Positions 32,398 to 41,715 of a stretch of 64,000 nucleotides of DNA are shown in pieces. Made by a program: the position numbers and the translations under genes. Every line of letters starts with the position of its first letter. Position 1 is the stretch's first letter. Source of the stretch: Stomoxys calcitrans (Eukaryota; Arthropoda; Insecta; Diptera; Muscidae); assembly GCF_963082655.1 (NCBI RefSeq), contig NC_081552.1, positions 122,674,458 through 122,738,457 of the forward strand, read 5' to 3'. The notes beneath the pieces were generated by a model. The model was given only the letters and a program-made list of their open reading frames with translations, searched no databases and had not been told where the DNA came from.

Positions 32398-33132
32398 ATT
32401 GGAAAGCCGAAGTACAATTCTGAACCACACTTTAATATTATTATTTTTGTTTTGAATGTACCGTTGAGACCAACAACAACAAATTTCTCGAATAATGACG
32501 CCTCTAGGCGTTTATGCGTTGAATTTAATAAATATTATAATGAGATACATCTATGTTAAAACAAATATGTTTTAAAGAGTTAAATCATACATTTACTGAA
32601 TTCGGAGTTTTGAATATTGTAAGTATGTATTCCAGTCTTTAAGGATTATATGTAACAGTGATATGTCTATAACAGTTCTGTTTAGTATGGATTTGATGCT
32701 ATTTATCATGCTTATGTTAGAATTATGACATTCCTTACTTACTTGAAGCAAATTGATATTAGAGACACGCAGACGACTAGCAGATCTAACAAATTAAATG
32801 CAGATCTACAGAAGGCTCCATCGTGTAAAACGAAGCCATATGAAATCAATTTTAACACCAGTTCTATTGTGAAAACAGCCGTAAAAAAGTAATCGAACTT
32901 ATTTAGAACCTGAAAAAGACAAACGATTAAAGTTTAAAAACAATGGTAGACTATATACAGCAAAACGGTTAAAACAATGACTGTAAAACCACACAAATAT
33001 GTTTTAATAAAGGCAAGAAAAAAATGATTGCAAAATAATATACATATATTAAAACGACCTATTGAAGCAATAGTATTCAGTTTAAAATCGATCAAATTAT
33101 GTTCAGAGCTTTTATAAAATTAATTTTTATTT
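32398..33132. other. AT-rich region without genes
   Basis: Unique AT-rich sequence. No domain or repeat recognised. Confidence 0.55.
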
Positions 33133-33177
33133 TATACCATAGGATGGGGGGTGAATTTATTTCGTCATTCCGTTTGT
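33133..33177 (+). repeat. Muscid repeat left terminus, R10
   Basis: TATACCATAGGATGGGGGGT through TCGTCATTCCGTTTGTA, then an abrupt switch at 33178 to the AGGTTAGATTAGG tail of inverted family B copy B2. The probable continuation of this repeat is at 39640. Confidence 0.85.
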
Positions 33178-33395
33178 AGGTTAGATTAGGTTTAATTGGC
33201 AGTCAGACTCACTTTATCGTTTTCATCCATTGCGATACCACAAGAACAGAAGAAGGAAAATGACTTCTAGTTCCTACCGTTGAACCATCTAAATAGATCG
33301 CCTTAAAAAGCCCAATAACTTGCGAATGTACATATCCGCTAAATCAAGCAGGTTCTCAAAGAAATGAGAACCTAAAGTGGAACTATTTCTGACTG

Positions 33396-34059
33396 CTAGT
33401 GCGGGATACACACCGCAGAAGGTGTTCTATAGTCTCTTCTTCTCCGATGTCCATACAGCTTCTGCAAAAGTCGTTGCTGGCAACCTTCAGCACGTATTCC
33501 GATTAGATAATGACCTGTCATGACGGACACAATGACTGAGACGTCTGTTCTAGCTAGTGACAACAAAGCGGTAGACCTCTTCAAGTCTAGATTAGTTTGT
33601 CCCGCAAGCTCGTCCGCTTTACAATTCCCTGGGATATTACTATTACCCGGCACCCAGAACATGTGAATTTTGAATTGTTCAGCCATTTCGTTGAGAGATC
33701 TGCGAAAGTCGAGGGCGGTTTTTGTGTTCAGAAATACGTTCTCCAGGGATTTAATGGCTGCCTGGCTGTCTGAGAAGATATATGCCAATAGTCGTTTTGA
33801 CAATATATCTTAGCCATTCCACCACTTCCTCAATTGCAAGGATCTGTGCTAGATACACACTGCAGTGGTCGGGTAACCTTTTCGATATGACCAATTCTAG
33901 ATCTTTAGAGTACACCCCAAAGCCCACCTGGTCGTTTAGTTTGGAACCATCCATATGGAAGTATATGTAACTTCTTTTACCAGGGATATCGTAGTTCCAA
34001 TCGGTTCTAAATTTAGATAGTGTCGTCCTCTGTGCGGCTGTGATGCACAAACAAGCCAT
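33396..34059 (-). pseudogene. RNase H region of family B copy B2
   Basis: Frame 34059-33751 reads YIYFHMDGSKLNDQVGFGVY (first catalytic Asp kept in MDGS), ELVISKRLPDHCSVYLAQIL and AIEEVVEWLRYIVKTTIGIY. After a frameshift near 33790, frame 33803-33396 reads YIFSDSQAAIKSLENVFLN (second Asp), FRRSLNEMAEQFKIHMFWVP, GNSNIPGNCKADELAGQ and RSTALLSLARTDVSVIVSVM. The order and spacing are those of an I-superfamily RNase H. It is closer to intact than copy B1, needing one frame correction, but a segment before RSTALLS is missing (compare B1). Confidence 0.75.
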
Positions 34060-34298
34060 CCTTTGGATCCAGTTAAGTATCGAGCTGTAGGTGGACTGTT
34101 GAAGCGCCGTCTACAAGACCACAACACCATAAAGCGGTCTAAATCCCCAACTTTTAAAATGGCCCTCTTGCAGGTGTATAGGACAAAATTTGCCCTTTCC
34201 AAAATGCTGGATTTGAACTTCAATTTCCTGTTCAGCAAAACACCAAGGTATTTTGCGCTTTCTGTAAATGGAACATTCTCTCTTCCCAAGGAGACAGG

Positions 34299-34947
34299 TT
34301 ACACTGCAGGCAACTTGCATCTCCTGCTAAAAAAAACTACTTCTGTCTTGCACGGATTTACACCTAGACTACTTTCGGTAACCCACTTTGCTGTTGCACG
34401 TAGAGTTTCCTGAAGTGCATCTCTTAGAGTGCTGGGAAATTTTGCCCTAACCGCAATTGCCACGTCATCAGCATACGCTACCACTACCTTTTTCTTCCAG
34501 AGACAAAAACATATTGTTAATGGCTATATTGCAAAGTATAGGAGACAGTACACATCATACAGGTGTTCCTCATCTTTTTAGATCCACTGATCCCAAGCCT
34601 GCCATAACGCATCTTTTAGCAAGTAAGTTATTAATAAACTTTCTTACGGTAGAGTTGATGCCTAGAAACTCCAACTCCTTCATGATTCACGTCGGCTTTA
34701 CATTACAGAAAGCACCTTCAATTTCAAGACATGCTACCATTGTATATTCCTCGACAGCGGGAGAACCGTGTATGTAGTCGGCTAGGTCGACTGTTTCAGT
34801 GGATTTGCGTTTACTATATGCGAACTGCTGCAGCGACAGGCGATCTCCAGGGATCTTTGTCCTAAGTTGATAAGTCCCAACTGTTAACAAGTGCGAACGT
34901 GTTTTGTTTGAGCTCTGATTGAGTTGTCCTGTGTGTTTGCTTACCAA
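34299..34947 (-). pseudogene. Reverse transcriptase part of family B copy B2
   Basis: From 34947: TYQLRTKIPGDRLSLQQFAY, KRKSTETVDLADYIHGSPAV, EEYTMVACLEIEGAFCNV (motif A; the usual LDIEGAF reads LEIEGAF, so the catalytic Asp is Glu). Then from 34484 in another frame: MVAYADDVAIAVRAKFPST (motif C with both Asp) and WVTESSLGVNPCKTEVVFFS. LRTKIPG marks the left limit of element coding, directly abutting the CR1-like insertion. A chain-terminating frameshift lies between. Confidence 0.75.
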
Positions 34948-35277
34948 GTTTTACGACTATAAAAACAGCATTTAAAGTTTCAAAAGTTGCTAGTGAATGC
35001 AAATATTGTGGCAGATACGTCGGCAGCGTCCATTTTGGGCTGATATTTTTAATAAAAGTGATCACATTTATTAACATTTGCCAAATTTCCATTGGACATT
35101 TATACTTTTATGTTAACCGATTAACAATAAAGATAAATAAATATTCACCACAACAAACATCAGCTGATAACTAACATATGCACCGCGGGCCGTTTTTACA
35201 CTGTACAATCATATCTATAACCCTGTAGGAACAGAATCTTAACGCATTAACAGTATCGAATAAAACTAATCATCAAA
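34877..35277 (+). promoter_or_regulatory. 5' untranslated region with probable internal promoter
   Basis: Non-LTR elements of flies commonly carry a TATA-less internal promoter with a downstream GAACGTG/RGACGTG-type motif about 28 nt after the start. CGAACGTG lies at 34894-34901, about 20-30 nt after the inferred element start, so it is a candidate. A short TAATAAAAGTG/AATAAAG-rich stretch follows. The function is inferred from position only. Confidence 0.35.
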
Positions 35278-36093
35278 ATGAGTACAAAAGTCACAAAATC
35301 AGTAAAATCTGTGTTTAATACCCCTAAAATTAACAAACATCCAATAGAAAATACACCAATTTCCTCAAAGAATAAATCACCAAAATTAATTCAATTAATA
35401 GAACAAAAATTTGCTCGACAGACTGAAATAATAACAGCCAAAATCGATGAAGCAGTTGCAAATGCCATTGGTGCGCTCGAAAATAAACTTCTTGAGCTAT
35501 CAAATAACTTAAATAATCTAACACTAAGAGTGAACGAAATGGAAAAATCTCAAAGTTGTCTAAATGATCTTAAAACTGAGATAAATGAGCTAAAATTTAA
35601 AATATGCCGCCAAGAAAACTTGAATGTATCATGTAACTTACGATTAACTGGCATTCCATCATATGAGAATGAAAATACTTTTGAGATATTTAAATGCCTG
35701 TGTGATTCTCTAAAAATTGTAACTCCTAGTGTCATAAGCGTACATCGAATTCGTAACTCTAATAGCAACATAATTGATGGTACTATTTTGGTAAAATTGT
35801 GTTCGCCAAATGATAAAAATTTTATATTAAAAACCATATCGAAGTATAGACGCGAAAACAAAACTCAACTTTCGATTGCCATGTGTGGTTTTGATAGCAA
35901 TAACCACTTGTTTGTTAACGAAGACTTAACAAAAGAAAACTATAAAATATATAAAACCGCAATAAAATATAAAAAACAAAAACTATTATCAGCTGCTTTC
36001 ACTTTGCGGGGGCTAGTTTATGTGAAGCAAACTGAACAAGATAGAGGTGTACGAATTGATTCTCTGGAACATCTCAACAATTTCTTTCGCTAA
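35278..36093 (+). CDS. ORF1 protein (RNA-binding, coiled coil) of the CR1-like element
   Basis: 271 residues from an ATG preceded by ATCAAA, with an uninterrupted frame. Residues about 1-35 are basic and Ser/Thr/Asn-rich. Residues about 35-115 form a predicted coiled coil with heptad-like Leu/Ile (LENKLLELSNNLNNLTLRVN, LKTEINELKFKICRQENLN). Residues 116-271 resemble the L1-ORF1p-type RNA-binding region: CNLRLTGIPSYENENTFEIF, VISVHRIRNSNS, GTILVKLCSPNDKNFILKTI, LFVNEDLTKENYKIYKTAIK and a terminal IDSLEHLNNFF. Such proteins trimerise through the coil, coat element RNA and act in the cytoplasm and nucleus. Ends with TAA 251 bp before ORF2. No lost residues are visible. Confidence 0.85.
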   Translation: MSTKVTKSVKSVFNTPKINKHPIENTPISSKNKSPKLIQLIEQKFARQTEIITAKIDEAVANAIGALENKLLELSNNLNNLTLRVNEMEKSQSCLNDLKTEINELKFKICRQENLNVSCNLRLTGIPSYENENTFEIFKCLCDSLKIVTPSVISVHRIRNSNSNIIDGTILVKLCSPNDKNFILKTISKYRRENKTQLSIAMCGFDSNNHLFVNEDLTKENYKIYKTAIKYKKQKLLSAAFTLRGLVYVKQTEQDRGVRIDSLEHLNNFFR

Positions 36094-36344
36094 TCCTAAA
36101 CTGCAGTTACTCTGTTTAATCCTCAACAAATCATATAAAGATAATAACAAAATGTATATAAACCTAATTCAAAGAAAAATATCAAACATAAGACTTCATA
36201 TGATCCTATATCAAGTTTGCATAAACCGTCTAGTCTCATTTACCATTACTACTAACTTTGTTTATCAAATTAATATGCGTTGCAGAATAAAATTTTTAAT
36301 TGACACTTAACGTTAACCATTGTTCCAATGACGGTCTTTACAAT

Positions 36345-39101
36345 ATGGTCAGAGTACTTTCAAAACAAAAAACCGGATTGTCGATAGTTCATATTAACGC
36401 CCAGAGTTTAAACAACAAAATGGACGAATTCAGGCAGACGTTCATCTCATCAAATATCGATATTATATGTGTATCTGAGACATGGTTCCACTCAGACATT
36501 GCAGACTCCATCTATGAGCTACAAGGCTACAAACTTTTTCGATCCGACAGAGTAACCAATGCCGGTGGTGTGTGCATGTATCTTCGAAATGAACTTAAAT
36601 GTAATTTAAAACTTAAATCTAATAATGATAATCCAATGGAATATTTATTCCTGGAGTTGTTTTGTGCTGATAATAAAAAAATTCTTGTTGGAACAGTATA
36701 CAGACCAAATCGCAACGTTCCATTTGGCTATTTTACCGATGCAATTGAAGAACTCACAGTATTCTATAGTGATGTAATTATTTCTGGAGATTATAATAGC
36801 AATCTACTTTCTGAAAGTAAATTTGCTGATGCCATGAATACTTTTGGACTATATTCCGTAAATACCACAATTCCTACACACTACTCTCACACTGGAAATA
36901 CTCTGATTGATGCCATTTTCGTTAATTGTCGGGAAAAAATTCTTCTGTATGATCAACTTTCTGCACCCTCATTTTCCAAACACGACTTATTATTTATAAA
37001 GTACGATGTAAATCTAAAGAAAAATCAAACAGAATACCAGATTCGCGATTTTCGAAAACTTAACTACAACTTGTTGAACGATTTATCTAACAATATTGCA
37101 TGGGATGCAATATATGGTTATGAATCTGTTGAGGACCAAGTTAGTTTTATGCAACATCACATTTCTTTGCTATATGACTATTGTGTACCCCTGCGAATAA
37201 TAAAAGGTATACATAAACAACAGCCTTGGTTTACCCCCGAAGTCAAAAATTTGATTCAAAGAAGAGATACCCTATATAAACGTTGGAAATATTATAAAAC
37301 CACAATTCTATATAACAATTTCAAAGAAGCAAGACGCCAGGTCAATGAGAAAATCAAAGTATTGAAAACGGAATACTATCGTCAGAAATTTACCACGGCA
37401 GTAGATAGTGGATCAAAATGGAAGGTTATTCGTAGTATTGGCATCGGAAAGAAAAATATTTCCACTCCGGACATGAATGTTGAGGATTTAAATCAAATGT
37501 TTGCTAACCACCAAAATCTGACACCAAACTCTTCAATCAATAATTTCGTAAATATATCACCATCTTCGGTCAATAACCTTTCAGACTCTACCTTCTGCTT
37601 TCAATGTGTTAATCAAAGTGAAGTCTTGGAATGTTTTCTCTCAATAAGTTCCAACGCTGAAGGAATGGACGAGCTATCTCCTAAATTTTTGAAAATTTTG
37701 CTTCCTAAATGTCTCCCTTATTTCACATATTTATTCAATACAATCCTAACTAAGTCTGTCTTTCCTAATTCATGGAAATACACGAAAATTATTCCTGTTC
37801 CAAAGTCCAACAATGACTTTCGACCAATTGCAATTTTACCGTATTTATCTAAAGTTTTGGAACGCGTAATGCATAAGCAGATTAATAATTACATATGCAC
37901 AAATAAATTACTAACGGAGCGACAGTCTGGTTTTAGATCCCAAAGGAGTTGCATAACTGCACTTACCGATGTTATTGAGAATCTGAGATTGAATATGGAC
38001 AACAACATGTTATCAATTCTGGTACTGCTTGACCACAGCAAAGCTTTTGATACAGTCAACCACTCAATCCTTATTTGGAAACTAGAGAAACTGTTTTACT
38101 TTTCTAAACCAGCATGCCGGCTTATTTCATCATATCTAAACAACAGATCGCAATCTGTCTGTCATAACAGAATGGTATCAAATATCCTTAATACAAAAAG
38201 TGGTGTCCCACAAGGCTCTATACTTGGTCCCTTGTTATTTTGCATATATGTAAATGATTTGCCTAGTGTTTTGCGAAACACTAATATTCATCTTTATGCA
38301 GATGATGTTCAACTTTATACAAGTACACATCTAACAAAATTAACTGAATGCGTCGACAGACTAAACCAGGACTTAGAACGTGTAAACGACTGGGCTACTA
38401 AAAATGAGTTAAAAATTAATCCAGCAAAGTCAAAGTGTGTGGTAATCTCGAAAAATGGATCGGATTTGCTTGCACAATACCCATTAACAATTAATTATAC
38501 TCCAATAAGAATTGTTTCAACATCTTCTAACCTTGGTGTAACTTTCAACGAAAGGCTAACGTGGACAAACCACATTCAAAGTAATATCGTCAAGACATAT
38601 GGGATGCTTCGCAACTTATGGGCAGTTCAAAGCACAACTCCGCTACATATTCGAATGACATTAGCGAAATCGTACTTGGTTCCAGTACTACTTTACGGAG
38701 TTGAAATATTTGCAAACTGCAATTACAACGACAAACAAAGGCTACATATAGCGTATAACAGTATTGCAAGATATGTATTTAAAAAGAGACGCCACGAAAG
38801 AATATCATCCTACTCATATCAAATATTCAACATGAGCTTTGACAACCTCCTTAAATTTAAATGTCTACTTTTTCTTCATAAAATCATATATACAGGGGAA
38901 CCCAACTATCTATTTGAAATTCTTCAATTTGCGAGATCAACCCGGCGAAAAAATATTATTCCGATACGCCATAAATATTCTAGATCAGAACAACAATTTT
39001 TTATATACTCCATCCGTCTTTGGAACAATATACCTACCAGCATACAGCTAATAAGCAACGCATTTCTGTTCAAAAAGGAGCTGATGTTATTTTTTAAATG
39101 A
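36345..39101 (+). CDS. ORF2 protein: APE endonuclease and reverse transcriptase of the CR1-like element
   Basis: 918 residues from the ATG at 36345; the frame stays open upstream to 36300 but only with non-ATG codons. Endonuclease, about residues 10-225: VHINAQSLNNK (Asn), VSETW (Glu, near 45), SGDYNSN (Asp/Asn, near 148), TLIDAIFVN and SKHDLL (His). Linker about 225-450, rich in Arg/Lys. RT about 450-760: DFRPIAILPYLSKVLERV (near 490), LDHSKAFDTVNH (motif A Asp, near 565), SGVPQGSILGPLLF (motif B) and YADD (motif C, 38295-38306, near 651). The thumb and a C-terminal region ending LFKKELMLFFK follow. There is no RNase H domain, as in CR1 and Jockey groups. It nicks target DNA and copies element RNA there. 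All recognised catalytic residues are intact. Confidence 0.92.
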   Translation: MVRVLSKQKTGLSIVHINAQSLNNKMDEFRQTFISSNIDIICVSETWFHSDIADSIYELQGYKLFRSDRVTNAGGVCMYLRNELKCNLKLKSNNDNPMEYLFLELFCADNKKILVGTVYRPNRNVPFGYFTDAIEELTVFYSDVIISGDYNSNLLSESKFADAMNTFGLYSVNTTIPTHYSHTGNTLIDAIFVNCREKILLYDQLSAPSFSKHDLLFIKYDVNLKKNQTEYQIRDFRKLNYNLLNDLSNNIAWDAIYGYESVEDQVSFMQHHISLLYDYCVPLRIIKGIHKQQPWFTPEVKNLIQRRDTLYKRWKYYKTTILYNNFKEARRQVNEKIKVLKTEYYRQKFTTAVDSGSKWKVIRSIGIGKKNISTPDMNVEDLNQMFANHQNLTPNSSINNFVNISPSSVNNLSDSTFCFQCVNQSEVLECFLSISSNAEGMDELSPKFLKILLPKCLPYFTYLFNTILTKSVFPNSWKYTKIIPVPKSNNDFRPIAILPYLSKVLERVMHKQINNYICTNKLLTERQSGFRSQRSCITALTDVIENLRLNMDNNMLSILVLLDHSKAFDTVNHSILIWKLEKLFYFSKPACRLISSYLNNRSQSVCHNRMVSNILNTKSGVPQGSILGPLLFCIYVNDLPSVLRNTNIHLYADDVQLYTSTHLTKLTECVDRLNQDLERVNDWATKNELKINPAKSKCVVISKNGSDLLAQYPLTINYTPIRIVSTSSNLGVTFNERLTWTNHIQSNIVKTYGMLRNLWAVQSTTPLHIRMTLAKSYLVPVLLYGVEIFANCNYNDKQRLHIAYNSIARYVFKKRRHERISSYSYQIFNMSFDNLLKFKCLLFLHKIIYTGEPNYLFEILQFARSTRRKNIIPIRHKYSRSEQQFFIYSIRLWNNIPTSIQLISNAFLFKKELMLFFK

Positions 39102-39335
39102 TCATATATTTAAAAACAACTGATTTTAAATAAGTAATTTATCTCAATGTAAAAATATTTTAATTTATATTGTTATATTGTCATATTGTAGCATATAAAA
39201 TTTTTTAATAATCTTCTCTCAAACCTCTGTACTGTATTATCTCCTGAAGCTACCTAGTACTGTAACTTATAAGATTTCATATCTTGTTGTGCTAGGTTTC
39301 CGTAATTAAATAAATAAAATAAATAAAAAAATAAA
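39102..39335 (+). other. 3' untranslated region and AATAAA-type simple tail of the CR1-like element
   Basis: AT-rich region with TATCTCCTGAAGCTACCTAG and CTTGTTGTGCTAGGTTTCCG shortly before the tail AATTAAATAAATAAAATAAA. These two TAG-containing phrases (AGCTACCTAG / GTGCTAGG) could form a small 3' hairpin recognised by the element's own reverse transcriptase. A short-repeat tail rather than poly(A) is usual for CR1-type elements. Confidence 0.6.
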
Positions 39336-39342
39336 TATGTTT

Positions 39343-39564
39343 CTACCAACCTCTCAAGTCTTCAGCAGATGGACTAATAGGACGAAAATATTTCGCTTTC
39401 GTATGGTAAGGTTTTCCTGTTTTTGGAATGAAAATGACCTTCGTGTCCCTCCATCCCACTGGTATGTATGACATTCTGATACAAGCAGAGTATATCCCCT
39501 TAAGCCAGGGAATCAGTCTATGAGACACAGCTTGTAATTCAACCGTTGATACATCAGGATACAA
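39343..39564 (-). pseudogene. RT fingers of family B copy B2
   Basis: Frame reads VSTVELQAVSHRLIPWLKGI, YSACIRMSYIPVGWRDTKVI, FIPKTGKPYHTKAKYFRPIS. W(R)xTKVxFIPKxGK..H..AKxFRPIS is the start of RT in Loa-like ORF2. After RPIS the reading becomes PSAEDLRGW and does not match the family (SLSSFLL...), so about 40 bp next to the CR1-like 3' end are unexplained and may be filler or a target rearrangement. Confidence 0.8.
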
Positions 39565-39639
39565 ATACCCTTATATTTTCTTAGCTCAGCCTTATGGATG
39601 TTCCTTCGTGTGGTACTCTTGTGGTTTTTGTTCTGCTAT

Positions 39640-39760
39640 AGCTCCCATATAAACCGGTCTCTCGATTTTATTTTTTGATTCCTAATCTTAATTCTTATCC
39701 GATTTAACTGAAATTTTGCACAATAGCATCTACGAAGGTCTCCAACAACGAGGATCTACT
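39640..39760 (+). repeat. Muscid repeat fragment, R11
   Basis: TGCTATAGCTCCCATATAAA, CCGGTCTCTCGATTTT, TTCTTATCCGATTTAACTGA and AAATTTTGCACAATAG. Probably the right side of the repeat whose left terminus is at 33133-33177. Confidence 0.75.
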
Positions 39761-40059
39761 AAGGACTATTAATTTAGCCGTTGAGTGGAGCGGGCGTGTT
39801 TTTATTTCGCTCCTCAAAGAAAAAAAAGTATATCCATAACTCGGAATAGGTACCTATTACGAAAAAAATTTTAAAGCCTTTGGCTAGAAATGTACTCCAA
39901 AGACTCAACGTCTGCAGTGGTGGCGTCAGACCGCAGCGTGTTGTCCTCCCCTCCTATAGGTGTGGGTGCCTTGGCACCAATAGTCGAGAGTAATGCTTCC
40001 AGCGAAAAACTCGTCAGACTAATTAATGAGGAACGACCCCTGAGACTTCATGGAGGACT

Positions 40060-41155
40060 GTGACTTCCAAACTTAGACCACAGCCATCACGGAAGAAGAA
40101 GATGGTCGCTAAGACTGCTAACGAGCCGCCCTCTTACGCCAGAGTGGCAAGGAAGCACAATAGACATGAGCTGACTTATGCAGTCATTAATATCGGCTGT
40201 GCATCCTGTAGGATTCCACCAGATCTTCGGTCCCAAGTGGATGATCTGGTTAACGATCGGATTTTTGAACATGTGTGGAACTCTGTAGAGGGTCCACCCA
40301 TACAAATGATGAGCTGGAAATATAGAGGGGATATCTTTACGCTGCGTTTTGCATCGGCGGAATGTATTGGCACCGTCAAACAGCTCGTCAGAGGTATTAA
40401 CGCTTCCTGGGACGGCGCAAAGCTCGACCTGGTGGGAAAGATGGATATTACCCAGCTCACAAAGGCTACGGTCTTCATCAAGCGATGGGGCAGTAAATTT
40501 GCGACAGAACGCATGTTAGGATTTTTGGGCAAGCATAACCAAAGTTTGGTCGCAGAGAAGTGGGAGGTCTTCCACAGGGAGGAGAAGGAGGAAGGAACTC
40601 TCCTTGTGGTTAGCATTAATCAAGTCGCCGCGACGATTTGGGCTAAGACTAAAGGCATGGCGCTCTATGGGAGCAAAGCTGACAACGAGACAATCACAAT
40701 TTCAATTTCTCAATATTGGAAAGACTAGGATAAGCAAAGATCCTAATACCAAAATATGGGGCAGTGCAGTGGCGAGAGACCCAATACAGCCTTACATACA
40801 GGGACCCGACGATGGACCCTTCACCGACTTCAAGATTCGGAATACTGGAATAGGTAAAGATCCTAACATTGAAACATTAGGCAGCGCAGCGACAGAAGTC
40901 TCAATGCAATCCGACGAAGAGGGAGCCAATGATGGTACCATCACCTACTCCCAAGAAGCCTATTTACTTAAGATTTGGAAGACTAAGATAGGCAATGATC
41001 CTAGTATCCAAACATCAGGCAGTACAGGAATGGGGAACTTAATACAGCCTAACGAACAGGGACCAGACGATCGAACCATTACCGACTTTATAGAAAGTCG
41101 GAGAGCTAGAGTAGGCAAAGAACCTAAAACGATGTTGAGACCTAATAACACTTAA
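40060..41155 (+). pseudogene. ORF1 (DUF4780-like plus tandem repeats) of family A copy A5
   Basis: Frame 40060-40728 (222 residues) is the longest ORF1 N-terminal part in the window: basic start (SRKKKMVAKTANEPPSYARV), AVINIGCASCRIPPDLRSQV, WNSVEGPPIQMMSWKYRGDI, FTLRFASAECIGTVKQLVRG, KLDLVGKMDITQLTKATVFI, RWGSKFATERMLGFLGKHNQ and TLLVVSINQVAATIWAKTKG. After a frameshift near 40700 the C-terminal repeats continue to 41155: GKTRISKDPNTKIWGSAVAR, IGKDPNIETLGSAATEVSMQ, LKIWKTKIGNDPSIQTSGST and TITDFIESRRARVGKEPKTM. It would bind element RNA. One frameshift is the main lesion. Confidence 0.75.
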
Positions 41156-41157
41156 TA

Positions 41158-41700
41158 TTGGTAACACCGCTACGTTTGTTAATAGGAATGGAGAGGAGGT
41201 ATTATTATCGTATCATCGATATGTTCGGAAAATCGAGTCAATGGATTCAGGGTTGGAAGGTCTCCATGGAACACTCTTTCTCTGACCATCGCTACAATAG
41301 GTTTAGAATAGCACGGCCAGCGCCGAATCCGATAAGCTTCCGGAATAAGTTGAAAACCAACTGGACAAAATTCGGAAGGCTACTCAGAAGAAGACTCGGG
41401 CAAGATAATTTAGATTGTAGAAGCTTAGAAGACATTGACGAAAATGTCAACAGGATTACGACTACACTGGTGGGGTCCTTCGAAGATAGTTGTCCTCTTC
41501 GGGAAAGGAAATCAGCCGAAGAAAAACCCTGGATGACCGGGGTGATTCGCAATATTGGGAAAGAGGTCCGCAGACTTTTCATAACGGAATTTATTGTCAA
41601 GGAAGCCTTGAGGAGCTTCAAACCATTTAAAACGTCCGTACCTGACGGAATATTTCCGCCGTTATTACAATAGGAGGTCGACTGTCTTATACCTCATCTG
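41158..41700 (+). pseudogene. Endonuclease C-terminus and linker of copy A5
   Basis: The frame contains GWKVSMEHSFSDHRYNRFRI, the last endonuclease block with its Asp-His pair (SDHR), then NPISFRNKLKTNWTKFGRLL, a RRRLGQDNLDCRSLEDIDEN helix and EKPWMTGVIRNIGKEVRRLF. It jumps to FIVKEALRSFKPFKTSVPDG with IFPPLLQ, the block just before RT (kxxSPGpDGIfPaLLQ; here SVPDG). The N-terminal catalytic Asn and Glu of the endonuclease are missing in a deletion at the left edge, and a linker deletion lies near 41585. Confidence 0.75.
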
Positions 41701-41715
41701 GCCACTATTTTCACA

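Larger units (their letters stand above)
34877..39335 (+). mobile_element. Full-length CR1-like non-LTR retrotransposon with both ORFs open
   Basis: About 4.46 kb: 5' untranslated region (34877-35277), ORF1 (35278-36093), spacer (36094-36344), ORF2 (36345-39101) and 3' untranslated region ending in an AATAAATAAAATAAATAA tail (39309-39335). It lies in the plus orientation inside family B copy B2. No target-site duplication is obvious at the junctions, where family B sequence stops near 34876 and resumes near 39360-39380. Base composition (AT-rich, Asn/Lys/Ile-rich protein) differs from the Loa-like copies around it. CR1 placement rests on motif style, not on a phylogeny. Confidence 0.85.
33178..39635 (-). 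mobile_element. Loa-like family B copy B2, split by a CR1-like insertion
   Basis: Minus-strand element whose 3' tail (complement of AGGTTAGATTAGG) is at 33178. Coding runs zinc/RNase H (33396-34059), RT thumb and motif C (34299-34484), and RT motif A region (to about 34876). It then resumes beyond the CR1-like element with RT fingers (39564-39343) and an endonuclease-RT linker trace (AELRKYK) near 39600. Removing 34877-39335 brings the RT pieces together in order, though some bases at the right junction are unassigned. Confidence 0.8.
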
